A DNA stretch of 64,000 nucleotides from Candidatus Methanosuratincola sp. (GCA_014361455.1 JACIVP010000005.1:1-64000); one strand, 5' to 3'. Counted from the stretch's first letter, positions 43,646-52,022 are shown. Notes: generated by a model not told the origin, from the letters alone. Program-made: numbers and translations.

Positions 43646-44473
43646 TCAGCCCTCAATCTCAGTCACCCCATCGTATGTAAAGCGCATCACCTGCAAGTCG
43701 TCTGGTAGCTTCCTGTCAAGAGGGATTGCTAGGTCTGCAACCAGCGTCGGGGAGACAACTACCTTGCTCCCGTAGGATGGTATTTCCGAGATTCTTTGGA
43801 GATCTGCCAACGTGATCTGGCCGGTGGCATGTAGAAATGAGGCCTCGAGCGAGAGAGCCCTACCCAGGGCAGCAATGTCGCCACCCTGGATGGCATCAAT
43901 ACCCACGAGAACCAAGTGTGCCAAGAGGTGCCACATCGGATCGGAGAGCCCAGGGAACTCTTTTGAGAACTTGTCTAAAACCTCAGAATGGTATGGTTCG
44001 GGCAGGATCCTCAGACAGATCGGGCCGGAAGTGCCGGAGTCGATTGAGAGAAAGCCCTCGCCCTGCCGGCTCGCGACGATCCCTCCTGAGAGCGCCGTCA
44101 GAGCCCTCGCTGCGGTTATGAAGTCCCCTGACCCCGCCTTCTTCAGGAGAGGCTGCAGATCAGATTCGATAGCGTCACACTCGGTCAGGTAGAGCAGGGC
44201 GGCTGCGTTCACATAGTCCTGGTCTGATCCTCCCACATGGGGGCCAGAGACTGAGTAGCAACCCCCAAGGCCTTGGGAAGAGAGGAACCTTGAGACAGCC
44301 TTGTTCAGGAAGGGGGACTTTATTGGGACGGAGGGCATTTCAGAATGAGACTCTTTGACAGTCACGTGCCAAGAGAAATCGAGTGCCGCGGTGATCATGG
44401 GATTGCCTACCTCGACGAATGCCTCCCCGAGTAGCGGCACTGTGAAAGGCACGTCCAGCTTGATCGCATCCAT
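43646..44473 (-). CDS. GHMP-kinase-like protein in the mevalonate kinase position, divergent
   Basis: About 275 aa. The N-terminus LLGEAFVEVGNPMITAALDF aligns with the GEHAVVYGxPAIAAAID start of mevalonate kinases, and the gene sits where MVK usually lies, upstream of ipk. However the expected PxxxGLGSSAA ATP loop is replaced by a segment around GPHVGGSDQDYVNAAALLYL, and no C-terminal GAGGGG-type motif is visible. It may be an inactive relative, a decarboxylase-like member, or a highly divergent MVK. Catalysis is unproven. Confidence 0.55.
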   Translation of the reverse strand: MDAIKLDVPFTVPLLGEAFVEVGNPMITAALDFSWHVTVKESHSEMPSVPIKSPFLNKAVSRFLSSQGLGGCYSVSGPHVGGSDQDYVNAAALLYLTECDAIESDLQPLLKKAGSGDFITAARALTALSGGIVASRQGEGFLSIDSGTSGPICLRILPEPYHSEVLDKFSKEFPGLSDPMWHLLAHLVLVGIDAIQGGDIAALGRALSLEASFLHATGQITLADLQRISEIPSYGSKVVVSPTLVADLAIPLDRKLPDDLQVMRFTYDGVTEIEG

Positions 44474-44521
44474 AGTAGACCTTCCCACACGATAAGATTA
44501 AGGCTTTCGTCGCAAAGTAGA

Positions 44522-45376
44522 TCAGCCGAACTCGATTGAGAACGACCCGTAACCTACAACATCACCCTTTGGCCCAGAGGTGTCGCCCGAGGTCGCATAG
44601 CAGAGCTTCCTGCAGCCTTTTGCTCCGAGTGCGAGCGACGCAGTCATGACGGCCATTACCGGACCAGGACCGCACATCGTGATCCCCTCCCGCTTTACGA
44701 CCTCCTCGACGCCCTTTGGGCGCATCCCGAGGATCTCTGCGATCACGAGCGAGTCCCGCTCATACGCAGACCTGTAAGGCACATAATGCGAGAAGTCGGT
44801 GCTCGCAACAAGCAGAGCATGCCTTCCATTGACCGCGGAGGCGATGGCCTCGCCGAGCTCCCTCGAGGTCTCAAAGTCCTGGAGCATCATGCAGATAGGA
44901 ACGATCCTGAATGGAGATCTGAAAACGTACTGGAGGAACGGGATCTGGACCTCAATCGAGTGCTCATATTCGTGCGCATCGCAGTCTGGCTCGGCAGATC
45001 CTGATCGCGCGATCGCGTCGGAGAGATCGCGGTCGACTTTGACGCGCCCCAACGGGGTGAGCCAGTCGCCCCCGTCCCAGATCGAGACCCCGGCGCCCAT
45101 GCCTGTATGGTTTGGGCCGATGAGGACAACCGTCTCAGGCTGGGGCTCCTTTGAGACCTCAAGGAATCCATGGGCTGCCACGGGACCTGAGTAAACATAG
45201 CCAGCATGCGGGGAGATGACCGCACAGATCTTCCGTTCCAGGGAAACGGGCATCGAGGGGAGCTTACCAGGACCAACTTTGTGGAGAAAACACCACTTTA
45301 TCTGGGATTCAAGATCATCAGGGTCAGCTTCATAAAATGAGCCGGAGACAGAGGGATGCCTATCCCTCAAGACCAT
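44522..45376 (-). CDS. MEMO family protein (AmmeMemoRadiSam B)
   Basis: 284 aa with [54 protein letters not shown] and [10 protein letters not shown]. The conserved histidines match the extradiol-dioxygenase-like MEMO fold, which binds metal or peptide; archaeal function is unknown. It is in the S2-MEMO-MVK-IPK string that is widespread in archaea. Confidence 0.92.
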   Translation of the reverse strand: MVLRDRHPSVSGSFYEADPDDLESQIKWCFLHKVGPGKLPSMPVSLERKICAVISPHAGYVYSGPVAAHGFLEVSKEPQPETVVLIGPNHTGMGAGVSIWDGGDWLTPLGRVKVDRDLSDAIARSGSAEPDCDAHEYEHSIEVQIPFLQYVFRSPFRIVPICMMLQDFETSRELGEAIASAVNGRHALLVASTDFSHYVPYRSAYERDSLVIAEILGMRPKGVEEVVKREGITMCGPGPVMAVMTASLALGAKGCRKLCYATSGDTSGPKGDVVGYGSFSIEFG

Positions 45377-46016
45377 AGTCTCCTCCGTACTCCTCTTCTG
45401 AAACTAGCACCTTCGACTCGAAGTCGTCTATTGTTGCAGGCAGGTCTTCGCTTGGACCCAATACGCCCCTCTCCCGGAGGACTTGCCTGGTAAGGAGCCA
45501 GTATGCGAGGGCGATGGATTTCCTTCCCTTATTGTTGATTGGTATCACCAAGTCCATCAGCTGGGCGCGGTTGTCGGTGTCACAGAGCCCGACGACAGGT
45601 ATCCCCATCTCTGCTGCCTCGACCATGCCTTGCCAGTCCGCCCTGGGGTCGGTCACAACGAGCAGCCTTGGTTCGCAGTAGTTCGAGAGCTTCGAATTCG
45701 TAAACGTGCCAGGTATGAAACGCCCAGTCAGGCTCTTGCCTCCGATCATAGAGGCAAACTTCTCGACTGGCTTGAAGCCATACTGCCTCGCCGAGGCGGC
45801 ATATACACTTTCGGGCGAGAACTTTGAGATGAACTTTGAGGCGACCCTGATGCGCTCATCGGTCTTCCTAACATCCAAGACGTACAGGCCATCAGGCCTT
45901 ACACGGTATATGAAGGGGCGCATATCGTTGGTCTTTACATGCGTGCCAATATGGATCCCGGCCGCGAGGTATACCTCCAGCGGCAGCAGTAGATCAGCAG
46001 ATTCGATAGTCGCCAT
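45360..46016 (-). CDS. rps2: Ribosomal protein S2 (uS2)
   Basis: About 218 aa from [16 protein letters not shown], then [51 protein letters not shown] and [20 protein letters not shown], diagnostic for archaeal S2. It follows RpoN; RpoK, often between them, is not here. Confidence 0.97.
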   Translation of the reverse strand: MATIESADLLLPLEVYLAAGIHIGTHVKTNDMRPFIYRVRPDGLYVLDVRKTDERIRVASKFISKFSPESVYAASARQYGFKPVEKFASMIGGKSLTGRFIPGTFTNSKLSNYCEPRLLVVTDPRADWQGMVEAAEMGIPVVGLCDTDNRAQLMDLVIPINNKGRKSIALAYWLLTRQVLRERGVLGPSEDLPATIDDFESKVLVSEEEYGGDYGLEG

Positions 46017-46062
46017 GCAATTACTCCCCAATGATGCAAATCTGTGAAAACGATAAGAGCTT

Positions 46063-46278
46063 TTATATTTTTCCTTCCTTCTCCTTCACCGAGAACTTGA
46101 GCGCCTCGCCAACCAAGTCGACATGCGAAAGGAAGATACGCCTGCAGCAGTACCTGTCGATGCCCAGAGAGTCTAGCACCTTGGCAGGGTTCTCGCCCCT
46201 CCCAACCTGCTCATTGAATGCCTCCCACTTATCGGCAATGATCTTGCCGCAGGTGAAGCACCGGACTGGGATTATCAT
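46063..46278 (-). CDS. rpoN: RNA polymerase subunit RpoN (Rpb10)
   Basis: 71 aa with [18 protein letters not shown] and [14 protein letters not shown], the atypical zinc-binding CxxC...CC motif of Rpb10. It assists assembly of the RpoD/RpoL platform. It is located between S9 and S2. Confidence 0.97.
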   Translation of the reverse strand: MIIPVRCFTCGKIIADKWEAFNEQVGRGENPAKVLDSLGIDRYCCRRIFLSHVDLVGEALKFSVKEKEGKI

Positions 46279-46287
46279 GATGACACC

Positions 46288-46692
46288 TCATCTGTATGAC
46301 TTCTGCTTCCTTCTGCGGGCGCTGTAGCCACCAAACTTCTTCGGCTCTGTCCTCCTCGGATCCTCCACAAGCATTCGCCTGTCATAAGCCATCAGCTTGC
46401 CCTTGAGGGACTCCCCGAATATCTCTGCCAGGGAGTTTGCGATGACTACTCTGGCAGCCTCTGCTTGACCCATCACGCCACCACCCTCGATCTTCACGTC
46501 GATGTCTATGGCGTTTGCGTACTCACTCCCTGCGACGAGCAGGGGCTCTATGACCTTCATCCTCACTAGCTCTGGTTTTACTATTTCGATCGGAGTGTTG
46601 TTGATGTAGATCTTCCCTGTGCCCTTTGTGGCGACTGCCCTCGCAACGGCAGTCTTCCTCTTTCCACTAACAACGACCACTTTCTCGCTCAT
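46288..46692 (-). CDS. rps9: Ribosomal protein S9 (uS9)
   Basis: 134 aa from MSEKVVVVSGKRKTAVARAV to PRRTEPKKFGGYSARRRKQK, with the invariant basic C-terminal tail reaching the P site. The start overlaps the L13 stop by 4 nt (ATGA), so ATG 46692 is preferred over 46704. Confidence 0.97.
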   Translation of the reverse strand: MSEKVVVVSGKRKTAVARAVATKGTGKIYINNTPIEIVKPELVRMKVIEPLLVAGSEYANAIDIDVKIEGGGVMGQAEAARVVIANSLAEIFGESLKGKLMAYDRRMLVEDPRRTEPKKFGGYSARRRKQKSYR

Positions 46693-47126
46693 TGTACAGA
46701 CCATCCTAGACTCTTTGAGAGCTCGCCGAGCTCCATATACGGACCCCGAAGGTTCTTTATATGGACTTCTTCAATTGTTTGGAGCTTGGCATTCGAAAAC
46801 TCCCCTGGGACACCGATGAATACCTTCAGCCTCTTCAGAGCGGCCTTCCCTGTCGGGGTCTTCGGGAGCATATTCTTGACCGCGTTATGGAAGAGTCTGT
46901 CAGGGGAACGGTGCTGCTTCATCCCGACATCTTCAGGGTTCTTGAGCGTCCGTATGGACATCCACCTCTCGTACTCGCTCATGACAGATTCCCGGTCCCC
47001 AGAGACCGCAACCTTCTCTACATTGACCAATATTACCTTATTCCCAGCCATGAGGTGCTTGGCTATCTTTGAGGCAGCCCTGCCCAGCCTTAGACCCCTT
47101 CCATCGATGTATAGAACTTCGGACAA
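46689..47126 (-). CDS. rpl13: Ribosomal protein L13 (uL13)
   Basis: 145 aa: VLYIDGRGLRLGRAASKIAK, NVEKVAVSGDRESVMSEYER and DRLFHNAVKNMLPKTPTGKA, typical archaeal L13. Located in the L18e-L13-S9-RpoN order. Confidence 0.97.
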   Translation of the reverse strand: MSEVLYIDGRGLRLGRAASKIAKHLMAGNKVILVNVEKVAVSGDRESVMSEYERWMSIRTLKNPEDVGMKQHRSPDRLFHNAVKNMLPKTPTGKAALKRLKVFIGVPGEFSNAKLQTIEEVHIKNLRGPYMELGELSKSLGWSVQ

Positions 47127-47132
47127 CGCATG

Positions 47133-47495
47133 TCACCTCAGTATCCTGACCCCTCTGCCCCTCGGGTTGAGGTTCAGGAGGACTTCGAGTGAGATCGCCC
47201 TTCCCCCAGCACTGGTTATCTTTTCTCTGGCCGAGGGGCTGAATGAGAGGGCGGCAACATCCACCTTCTTGGATATGCTTCCGAAACCGAGCACTTTCCC
47301 CGGAACGGCAATGAACTCGCCTTCCTTGGCGAATTTATCGATCTTGCTTACATTTACGGAGATCTTCTGCCTGGTCGGGACGGAGAGAAGATCAGACAGA
47401 TCTCTCCAGACGCCGACGTTGTTTGATCTTGAAGCACGTCTGAGCAGCCGTATTAAACGCCTGGTCTTCGGATTTGTTGGTAATGTTCTCTTCAT
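47133..47495 (-). CDS. rpl18e: Ribosomal protein L18e (eL18)
   Basis: 120 aa: NPKTRRLIRLLRRASRSNNV, WRDLSDLLSVPTRQKISVNV and AVPGKVLGFGSISKKVDVAAL, as in archaeal L18e. Sits directly after RpoD. Confidence 0.97.
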   Translation of the reverse strand: MKRTLPTNPKTRRLIRLLRRASRSNNVGVWRDLSDLLSVPTRQKISVNVSKIDKFAKEGEFIAVPGKVLGFGSISKKVDVAALSFSPSAREKITSAGGRAISLEVLLNLNPRGRGVRILR

Positions 47496-48302
47496 TTAAG
47501 ATGCCTCCTTTGTATTTTCAAGCGCGATCCTGATAGACTCAAATCTGTTTTTTAGAGTGTCGCATGCAGCAAGAATCAACTCCTGCGCTGTGAGCGACCC
47601 CTCGCTCTCGAGCACCAGCATGGCATTCGCAGGGTTGTATGAGACGGAGATCGCCCCGTTTGGGCATGATTCGGCACATTCGTTGCACAGCGTGCAGTCC
47701 CAGATAGAGGTCACTTTCAGGGTATTGCTCTCTACGACGAGTATCCTCTTAGGGCATGCCTGGACGCAATTCGCTGAGAGTGAACACTTGCTCGTATCGA
47801 TCTTGATGAGGGGCTCGTACTTAACCACCGCCTCTGAGACAGGCTGCCACTTGGCGTGCTCCTTCCCAGTTCCGAGCCTTGCGTGGGCCTCCAGCGCGAT
47901 CTTCTGCCCCTTGTTCAGAACGGCAAGTGGGATGTCGTTGTTCGCGACGAATACAGACCCCTCCGGCTTGAGCCTCCCGGAGTAAACGGTGTAGTTGTCT
48001 TCAGGTGCCTCGACTTCCAAGGAGAGTATCGCCTCGCACCGCGGACACCCCTTCCCTTCGCAGTCGCATTCAGACGGGTGGATCAGCCCCTCCCCGCCCT
48101 TTAAGGGTACTAGCCCGATCCTGTGAGCGAGAATCTCGTCGTATAGGACACCAGAGTTCTCTGCTATATAGACTTTGTCGACGGCAGGGATGGCAACTTC
48201 GGCCATTACGGTCCTCCTTATCGCGTTCATGAAAGACGGATCGACCCCCCTTGCGATTAGCCTAAACCTCGCGCCGAAATTGCCGAGAACTTCAACATCC
48301 AT
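47496..48302 (-). CDS. rpoD: RNA polymerase subunit RpoD (Rpb3) with ferredoxin-like insert
   Basis: 268 aa. The N-terminal alpha-like domain has DPSFMNAIRRTVMAEVAIPA; a ferredoxin-like domain follows at about 170-225. Its second motif is complete (DCTLCNECAESCP). The first is CSLSANCVQACP, where serine occupies the usual second-cysteine position, so one of the two possible 4Fe-4S sites lacks a ligand. A zinc-like CDCEGKGCPRC lies at about 79-89. It dimerises with RpoL to seed polymerase assembly. Confidence 0.95.
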   Translation of the reverse strand: MDVEVLGNFGARFRLIARGVDPSFMNAIRRTVMAEVAIPAVDKVYIAENSGVLYDEILAHRIGLVPLKGGEGLIHPSECDCEGKGCPRCEAILSLEVEAPEDNYTVYSGRLKPEGSVFVANNDIPLAVLNKGQKIALEAHARLGTGKEHAKWQPVSEAVVKYEPLIKIDTSKCSLSANCVQACPKRILVVESNTLKVTSIWDCTLCNECAESCPNGAISVSYNPANAMLVLESEGSLTAQELILAACDTLKNRFESIRIALENTKEAS

Positions 48303-48342
48303 ACCGCCAGACCTCCAACCATCGGTTTTTAAGTGAAAGAAT

Positions 48343-48367
48343 AAAGAAGGTATTTAAAACCTTCTTT
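48343..48367 (-). promoter_or_regulatory. TATA box of RpoD operon inside an 8-bp inverted repeat
   Basis: AAAGAAGG and CCTTCTTT flank a TTTTAAATA TATA-like core on the minus strand. The same stem-loop lies just after the S11 stop, so it may act as S11-unit terminator, as operator, or both. Confidence 0.5.
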
Positions 48368-48371
48368 TAGT

Positions 48372-48773
48372 TTAGACCCTCCTTCCTCTCCTTCCGCCCG
48401 GCCTCCTAGTCGTATCATGCGGTATCGGAGTCACATCCTCGATCCTGCCGATCATTAGTCCAGCCCTTGCAAGTGCCCTGATCGCGGCCTGGGCGCCAGG
48501 TCCTGGAGTTTTGCTCTTGTGCCCACCCGGAGCCCTGACCTTGATGTGGATCCCGCTTATCCCCTTTTCTAGGGCTTCCTGCGCTGCCCTAGTCGCGGCG
48601 ACCATGGCTGCGTAGGGCGAGGGTTTCTCGCGGTCAGACTTAACTATCCTGCCGCCTGACTGGAATGCAACGGTCTCAGCGCCAGTCAGATCGGTGATAT
48701 GAACGATCGTGTTGTTGTAGGAGCTGAATATGTTGGCGACTCCCCATTTCATCCCTTTGTCAATCTTGGACAT
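48372..48773 (-). CDS. rps11: Ribosomal protein S11 (uS11)
   Basis: 133 aa with [39 protein letters not shown] and the C-terminal [18 protein letters not shown]. Last gene of the S13-S4-S11 set; RpoD follows after a stem-loop. Confidence 0.98.
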   Translation of the reverse strand: MSKIDKGMKWGVANIFSSYNNTIVHITDLTGAETVAFQSGGRIVKSDREKPSPYAAMVAATRAAQEALEKGISGIHIKVRAPGGHKSKTPGPGAQAAIRALARAGLMIGRIEDVTPIPHDTTRRPGGRRGRRV

Positions 48774-48775
48774 CG

Positions 48776-49285
48776 CTATGCCTCCTGTGGAGCTGCCTCA
48801 GGCGATGCAACCCTGATGTCGCAAGTTATCCTGGACTCCTCATCCATCTTGACCAGATACCCAGGTGAGGTCACCCTCCGCCCGTCGAGGAGGATGTGTC
48901 CGTGGACTATGAGCTGCCTCGACTGGTACGGCGTAGATGCTAAGCCGACTCTCATGAGGACGCTCTGGAGCCTCCTGTCGAGTATGTTTTCGACGCTGAG
49001 GCTCAGCACGTTGTCGAGCACCGCGTCCTCGCTCAGGAGGCCAAGTTTCGCGAGCCGCATAACAAGCTTCTTTTCCTCGGCATTCCTGACCTCAGGATCC
49101 TCGATTGAGAGGATCTCGCTGGCTCTCCCCCTAAAAGACTTGAGCTGAGTGTTGGCTCTCCAGAGCTCCCTCTTGTTCCTGAGGCCGTACTTCCCAAGCA
49201 GCGCTAGCTCTGAGACCAGGTTTTCCTTCCTCCAAGGATGCCTTGGGCCTTGCCATTTCCTGCGGCTCTTCTTTGGGTCACCCAT
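48776..49285 (-). CDS. rps4: Ribosomal protein S4 (uS4)
   Basis: 169 aa: [17 protein letters not shown] and [20 protein letters not shown], with the S4 RNA-binding domain RRLQ-type segment [20 protein letters not shown]. The archaeal short form without the bacterial N-terminal zinc domain. Confidence 0.97.
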   Translation of the reverse strand: MGDPKKSRRKWQGPRHPWRKENLVSELALLGKYGLRNKRELWRANTQLKSFRGRASEILSIEDPEVRNAEEKKLVMRLAKLGLLSEDAVLDNVLSLSVENILDRRLQSVLMRVGLASTPYQSRQLIVHGHILLDGRRVTSPGYLVKMDEESRITCDIRVASPEAAPQEA

Positions 49286-49298
49286 ATCAGATCACCTG

Positions 49299-49784
49299 TT
49301 ACCTGGACTCCTGTGAAGCGCTAGGCCCAGCCACACTCCTCCTAGCTACACCCACGGATGGCCCAAACCTCCCGGTGGTCCTTGTGCACTGCCCGCGGAC
49401 CTTCAGCCCCAGAGAATGCCGGACGCCCTTCCAGCTCTTTATCTTCTTCATGAGGTCTATATCGGACTTTATCCCAACCACCAGGTCTGATCCGAGCAAA
49501 TGGCGGTCCTGACCAGTGAAGGGGTCTTTCCTCCTATTCAACATGTAACCCGGGAACTTGGACGAGACGCTTGAAAGGGCCTCCTCGAGCCGCTTTATGT
49601 CGCTATCCTGTAGGTAGCCTACGCGGGCCTCAGGATCGACCCTGCAGCTTCGTGTGATTGCATACGCCATATTGATCCCGATACCCCTTATTCTGCTTAG
49701 GGAGTAGCCTACCTTCTCCTCCCCCTTGAGGTCGGTATCGATCAGCCTGACTATGTGTCTGTACGACGAACTCAATAGACGCAT
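49299..49784 (-). CDS. rps13: Ribosomal protein S13 (uS13)
   Basis: 161 aa: SYRHIVRLIDTDLKGEEKVG, RIRGIGINMAYAITR and SLGLKVRGQCTRTTGR. It contacts the large subunit and P-site tRNA. First gene of the S13-S4-S11 unit, with TATA box upstream. Confidence 0.97.
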   Translation of the reverse strand: MRLLSSSYRHIVRLIDTDLKGEEKVGYSLSRIRGIGINMAYAITRSCRVDPEARVGYLQDSDIKRLEEALSSVSSKFPGYMLNRRKDPFTGQDRHLLGSDLVVGIKSDIDLMKKIKSWKGVRHSLGLKVRGQCTRTTGRFGPSVGVARRSVAGPSASQESR

Positions 49785-49819
49785 CCCCTTCTTAAAGGCA
49801 AATAAAGAATAATATGTAA

Positions 49820-49830
49820 GTATTTAACTT
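49820..49830 (-). promoter_or_regulatory. TATA box of the S13-S4-S11 operon
   Basis: AAGTTAAATAC on the minus strand, about 40 nt upstream of the S13 start; AAGGGGATG provides ribosome binding. The accessory island begins immediately beyond it. Confidence 0.5.
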
Positions 49831-49844
49831 TGTCGGCAGGAATT

Positions 49845-50547
49845 CCCCTGCGCAAGCTGGGGGATGAGAGCTGATATGATTAAGCAGATATGATTATGGT
49901 TGCATAGGAAAATGCAACTGTGGATCATCAGCTTGACAGGGGATTGCATCCTGCCTGTGCATTACAGTGCCACCTTGCAAGCAGCCAAACAGTGGAAGCC
50001 AGCTTTAGAAAGCGGAGTTACCCTTGATTTCTTAGCAAAAAGCAAGGGAGATTAGTGTTAGCTTTGGAGGCTGAGGTTCTGGATATCGAATTCGGCAAAG
50101 AAAGATCATTTCACATTATTTCCAAAGGAAAGCATATATTGGATACCTAAATGCATCAATGCTATCAAGACCATAATATCAAGGAAGATTCAACGCAATT
50201 TTCCTGAGGCAAAGCAGAAGTCTCTCGCAAGCCTAAAAAATGCGGAGTCTTGTCAAGGAAGAAGGAAAAAAAGAAAGGCTCTAAGAACACTTAAGGCAAG
50301 GGCGAAGCCTGCACGGGTCTGCTTACGAGTGATTAGTGAGCCGGCGGGATGATTTTCTGCAGAAGCTTTCAAGGTTCTACGTCAACAGATACGGTGCAAT
50401 CGTCGTCGAGGACTTACTCCAAGGGCATGGCTAGAACATGGTCTAGCCCAGGATGTACTGGCACCCCTTGGGGCAAGTTTCTTCAGATGCTCTCCTAAAG
50501 CTGAGAACGCTGGTAGGACTTGTGAGGGTGAATCCGAGAGGAACCTT
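49845..50547 (+). pseudogene. tnpB: Decayed IS200/IS605-type element with TnpB remnant
   Basis: A hairpin CCCCTGCGCAAGCTGGGG (49845-49862) resembles an element left end. Downstream the + strand contains TnpB pieces in shifting frames: MQLWIISLTGDCILP-like near 49910, RRDDFLQKLSRFYVNRYGAI then VVEDL (from 50342), WGKFLQML (about 50468), KAENAGR and VRVNPRGT (about 50522-50545). Several stops and frameshifts intervene, and the zinc-finger C-terminus expected after PRGT is missing. No TnpA is present. Clearly non-functional. Confidence 0.8.
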
Positions 50548-50683
50548 TTTCTGAAGAAAAAGCTTCACTAAAAAGCCTCTCGATGAAGTCAGGGAGCGAG
50601 AGGTTAAGGCTTGAGGCCCTTTCCTGGAGCCTTTCGTAGAGGCCTTCAGAAAGCGTTATGGACTTGAAGCCTCTGCGGGGCAT
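50495..50683 (-). CDS. Ribbon-helix-helix (CopG/antitoxin-like) protein, chimeric C-terminus
   Basis: About 62 aa: MPRRGFKSITLSEGLYERLQ then ERASSLNLSLPDFIERLF, the strand-helix-helix pattern of RHH or VapB-like DNA-binding proteins. The last residues (about SRIHPHKSYQRSQL) are read from the antisense of the TnpB remnant, so the original C-terminus and any downstream toxin were probably lost when the element decayed against it. No partner toxin is next to it. Confidence 0.6.
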   Translation of the reverse strand: MPRRGFKSITLSEGLYERLQERASSLNLSLPDFIERLFSEAFSSEKGSSRIHPHKSYQRSQL

Positions 50684-50814
50684 GATTAACAATATGCTTA
50701 AGCTATCGGAAATGCGTTTCGGCGGTCACTTTCGCCCATTACCCTCCGGCTATCGGTTTTCCGGAAATCCTTAAGCCCTCCCAAGGCGATCCTCCTCCCA
50801 ACAGGTGAGGCAAC

Positions 50815-51111
50815 GTGAGACTAGCAGATCGAGGCGAGGAGCTCTTCAGCGGGAGGGTGAAGTGCAGGAGGTGCGGGAAGTGGTGCGCCTCGTGGTTGGG
50901 GCTCGCGGTCCACTGTAGGAAATCGTACGGGAAGGAGGTAGAGAGCGAATGACGGGCTGGGGAGTGCGAGGACGTGCTGGAGCTGGCGCTGCTCAAGATG
51001 AAGAGGTGCGGGACGGCGGAGGAGTGCCGGGAGGCCGTGGCGGAGGTGCTGTTCCTGCTCAAGGAAAGGAAGCTCGAGCGGCTGAAGGAGGAGCTGGGGG
51101 TGCTGGAATGA
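50815..51111 (+). pseudogene. Zinc-finger-like small protein interrupted by in-frame TGA
   Basis: A GTG start at 50815 follows AGGTGAGG. The first 45 codons encode a C2H2-like motif (KCRRCGKWCASWLGLAVHC), then TGA at 50950. The same frame continues 52 codons with uniform composition (GECEDVLELALLKMKRCG, REAVAEVLFLLKERKLERL) to TGA at 51109. The simplest view is a nonsense mutation (CGA to TGA) in a gene of about 98 aa; two overlapping genes or recoding are less likely. Strong AGG/GAG/CTG bias suggests a foreign origin. Confidence 0.5.
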
Positions 51112-51296
51112 TCAGTGAAGAAGCAAAGGCACCGAACATTAGCACACTGCCTCCCTCACCCTGACTGTTCAACAAAGTAGAGAAAATCGGCTGGGTCAGA
51201 GTTTGCCTTCATACAAAATGGCAAAAGCGAATGGATGGCAGCAAAATTTTTCCTTGTCCAAGATTAGTTGACTTCATAATATGCTTTCATATACAC

Positions 51297-51310
51297 AAAA
51301 TATATATGCC
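51297..51310 (+). promoter_or_regulatory. TATA box of the TasA-like gene
   Basis: AAAATATATATGCC on the + strand lies 45-55 nt upstream of the ATG at 51353. A long T/A tract follows, and AAGTGAC may serve ribosome binding. Apart from this, 51112-51296 shows no gene. Confidence 0.5.
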
Positions 51311-51352
51311 ACCGCATTTTTTTTTAAAAAAAATAAAAAAAGTGACAGACAA

Positions 51353-51964
51353 ATGAAAAAGAGGTTTGGGGCATTAGCCCCAGCGATATTGCTGCTACTT
51401 GTGGTAGGCGTGGCGTCCATAGGCACGGGGGCATATGCCTACTTCATCGACAGAGCGAATAGCAACAATAACACCTTCACGGCTGCAAGTCTTGACCTGA
51501 AAGTCAACGGCACAGAAAATTTAGATCAAGCGTTTACCGTCAGCAACATGGTACCCGGCGGCAGCACAATAGGAGCATACAACCTGACCAACGCAGGTAC
51601 GACAACAGGTTACCTCAACTTCGAATTCGAAGTCGTGGACTACGAGAACGGTTTGTTAGCGCCTGAAATCGAAGCGGGCGACGATGGCACTACAGGAGAG
51701 CTGAGCCAGTTCGTATACCTATCGCTCTACGTAGACGAGAACCATGATGGGGAGTTTAACGGGAATGACATTCAAATCTACTATGATCCGGTATCTATTA
51801 TACAGTCGCCCCAGCCATCATTAAATGTGGAACTCGGAGCCGGACAGAGCTTGGAAGTCGTTGCGAGCTTTTACTGGCAACCGACAGACAATGACAACAA
51901 AGCAATGACAGACAGCTTTACCTTGGGCATCACCTTTGTGCTATCGCAGTTACAACAGGCGTAA
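51353..51964 (+). CDS. Secreted TasA/camelysin (AbpA-like) pilin or matrix protein
   Basis: 203 aa from the ATG at 51353. N-terminus: MKKRFGALAPAILLLLVVG, a hydrophobic signal segment ending GTGAYAYFID, followed directly by NTFTAASLDLKVNG and later MVPGGSTIGAYNLTNAG and NFEFEVVDYENG. This is the layout of TasA/CalY proteins (SipW-processed) and of archaeal bundling pilins homologous to TasA. It is predicted secreted, all-beta, and acidic. No SipW-like peptidase is adjacent. The upstream ATG at 51281 lies at the TATA box and is rejected. Confidence 0.75.
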   Translation: MKKRFGALAPAILLLLVVGVASIGTGAYAYFIDRANSNNNTFTAASLDLKVNGTENLDQAFTVSNMVPGGSTIGAYNLTNAGTTTGYLNFEFEVVDYENGLLAPEIEAGDDGTTGELSQFVYLSLYVDENHDGEFNGNDIQIYYDPVSIIQSPQPSLNVELGAGQSLEVVASFYWQPTDNDNKAMTDSFTLGITFVLSQLQQA

Positions 51965-51970
51965 TCCATA

Positions 51971-52022
51971 CTTTTTTTCTTTCTAAATTGGTGCAGCCCG
52001 ATCAAGCTGGCTATTCGGGCTG
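51971..52022 (+). terminator. T-tract and hairpin after the TasA-like gene
   Basis: CTTTTTTTCTTTC follows the stop, then an 8-bp inverted repeat CAGCCCGA/TCGGGCTG (51994-52022). The remaining 52023-52367 has no convincing gene on either strand. Confidence 0.5.

Noticed and set aside
50739-51062. 107-codon minus-strand Ser/His-rich frame
   Set aside because: Antisense of the zinc-finger-like ORF, which has the Shine-Dalgarno and motif; low-complexity composition is typical of a shadow.
50949-51164. ATG overlapping the TGA at 50950 as the start of a second gene
   Set aside because: That frame gives a Gly/Arg-rich low-complexity sequence, whereas the coherent protein continues in the original frame.
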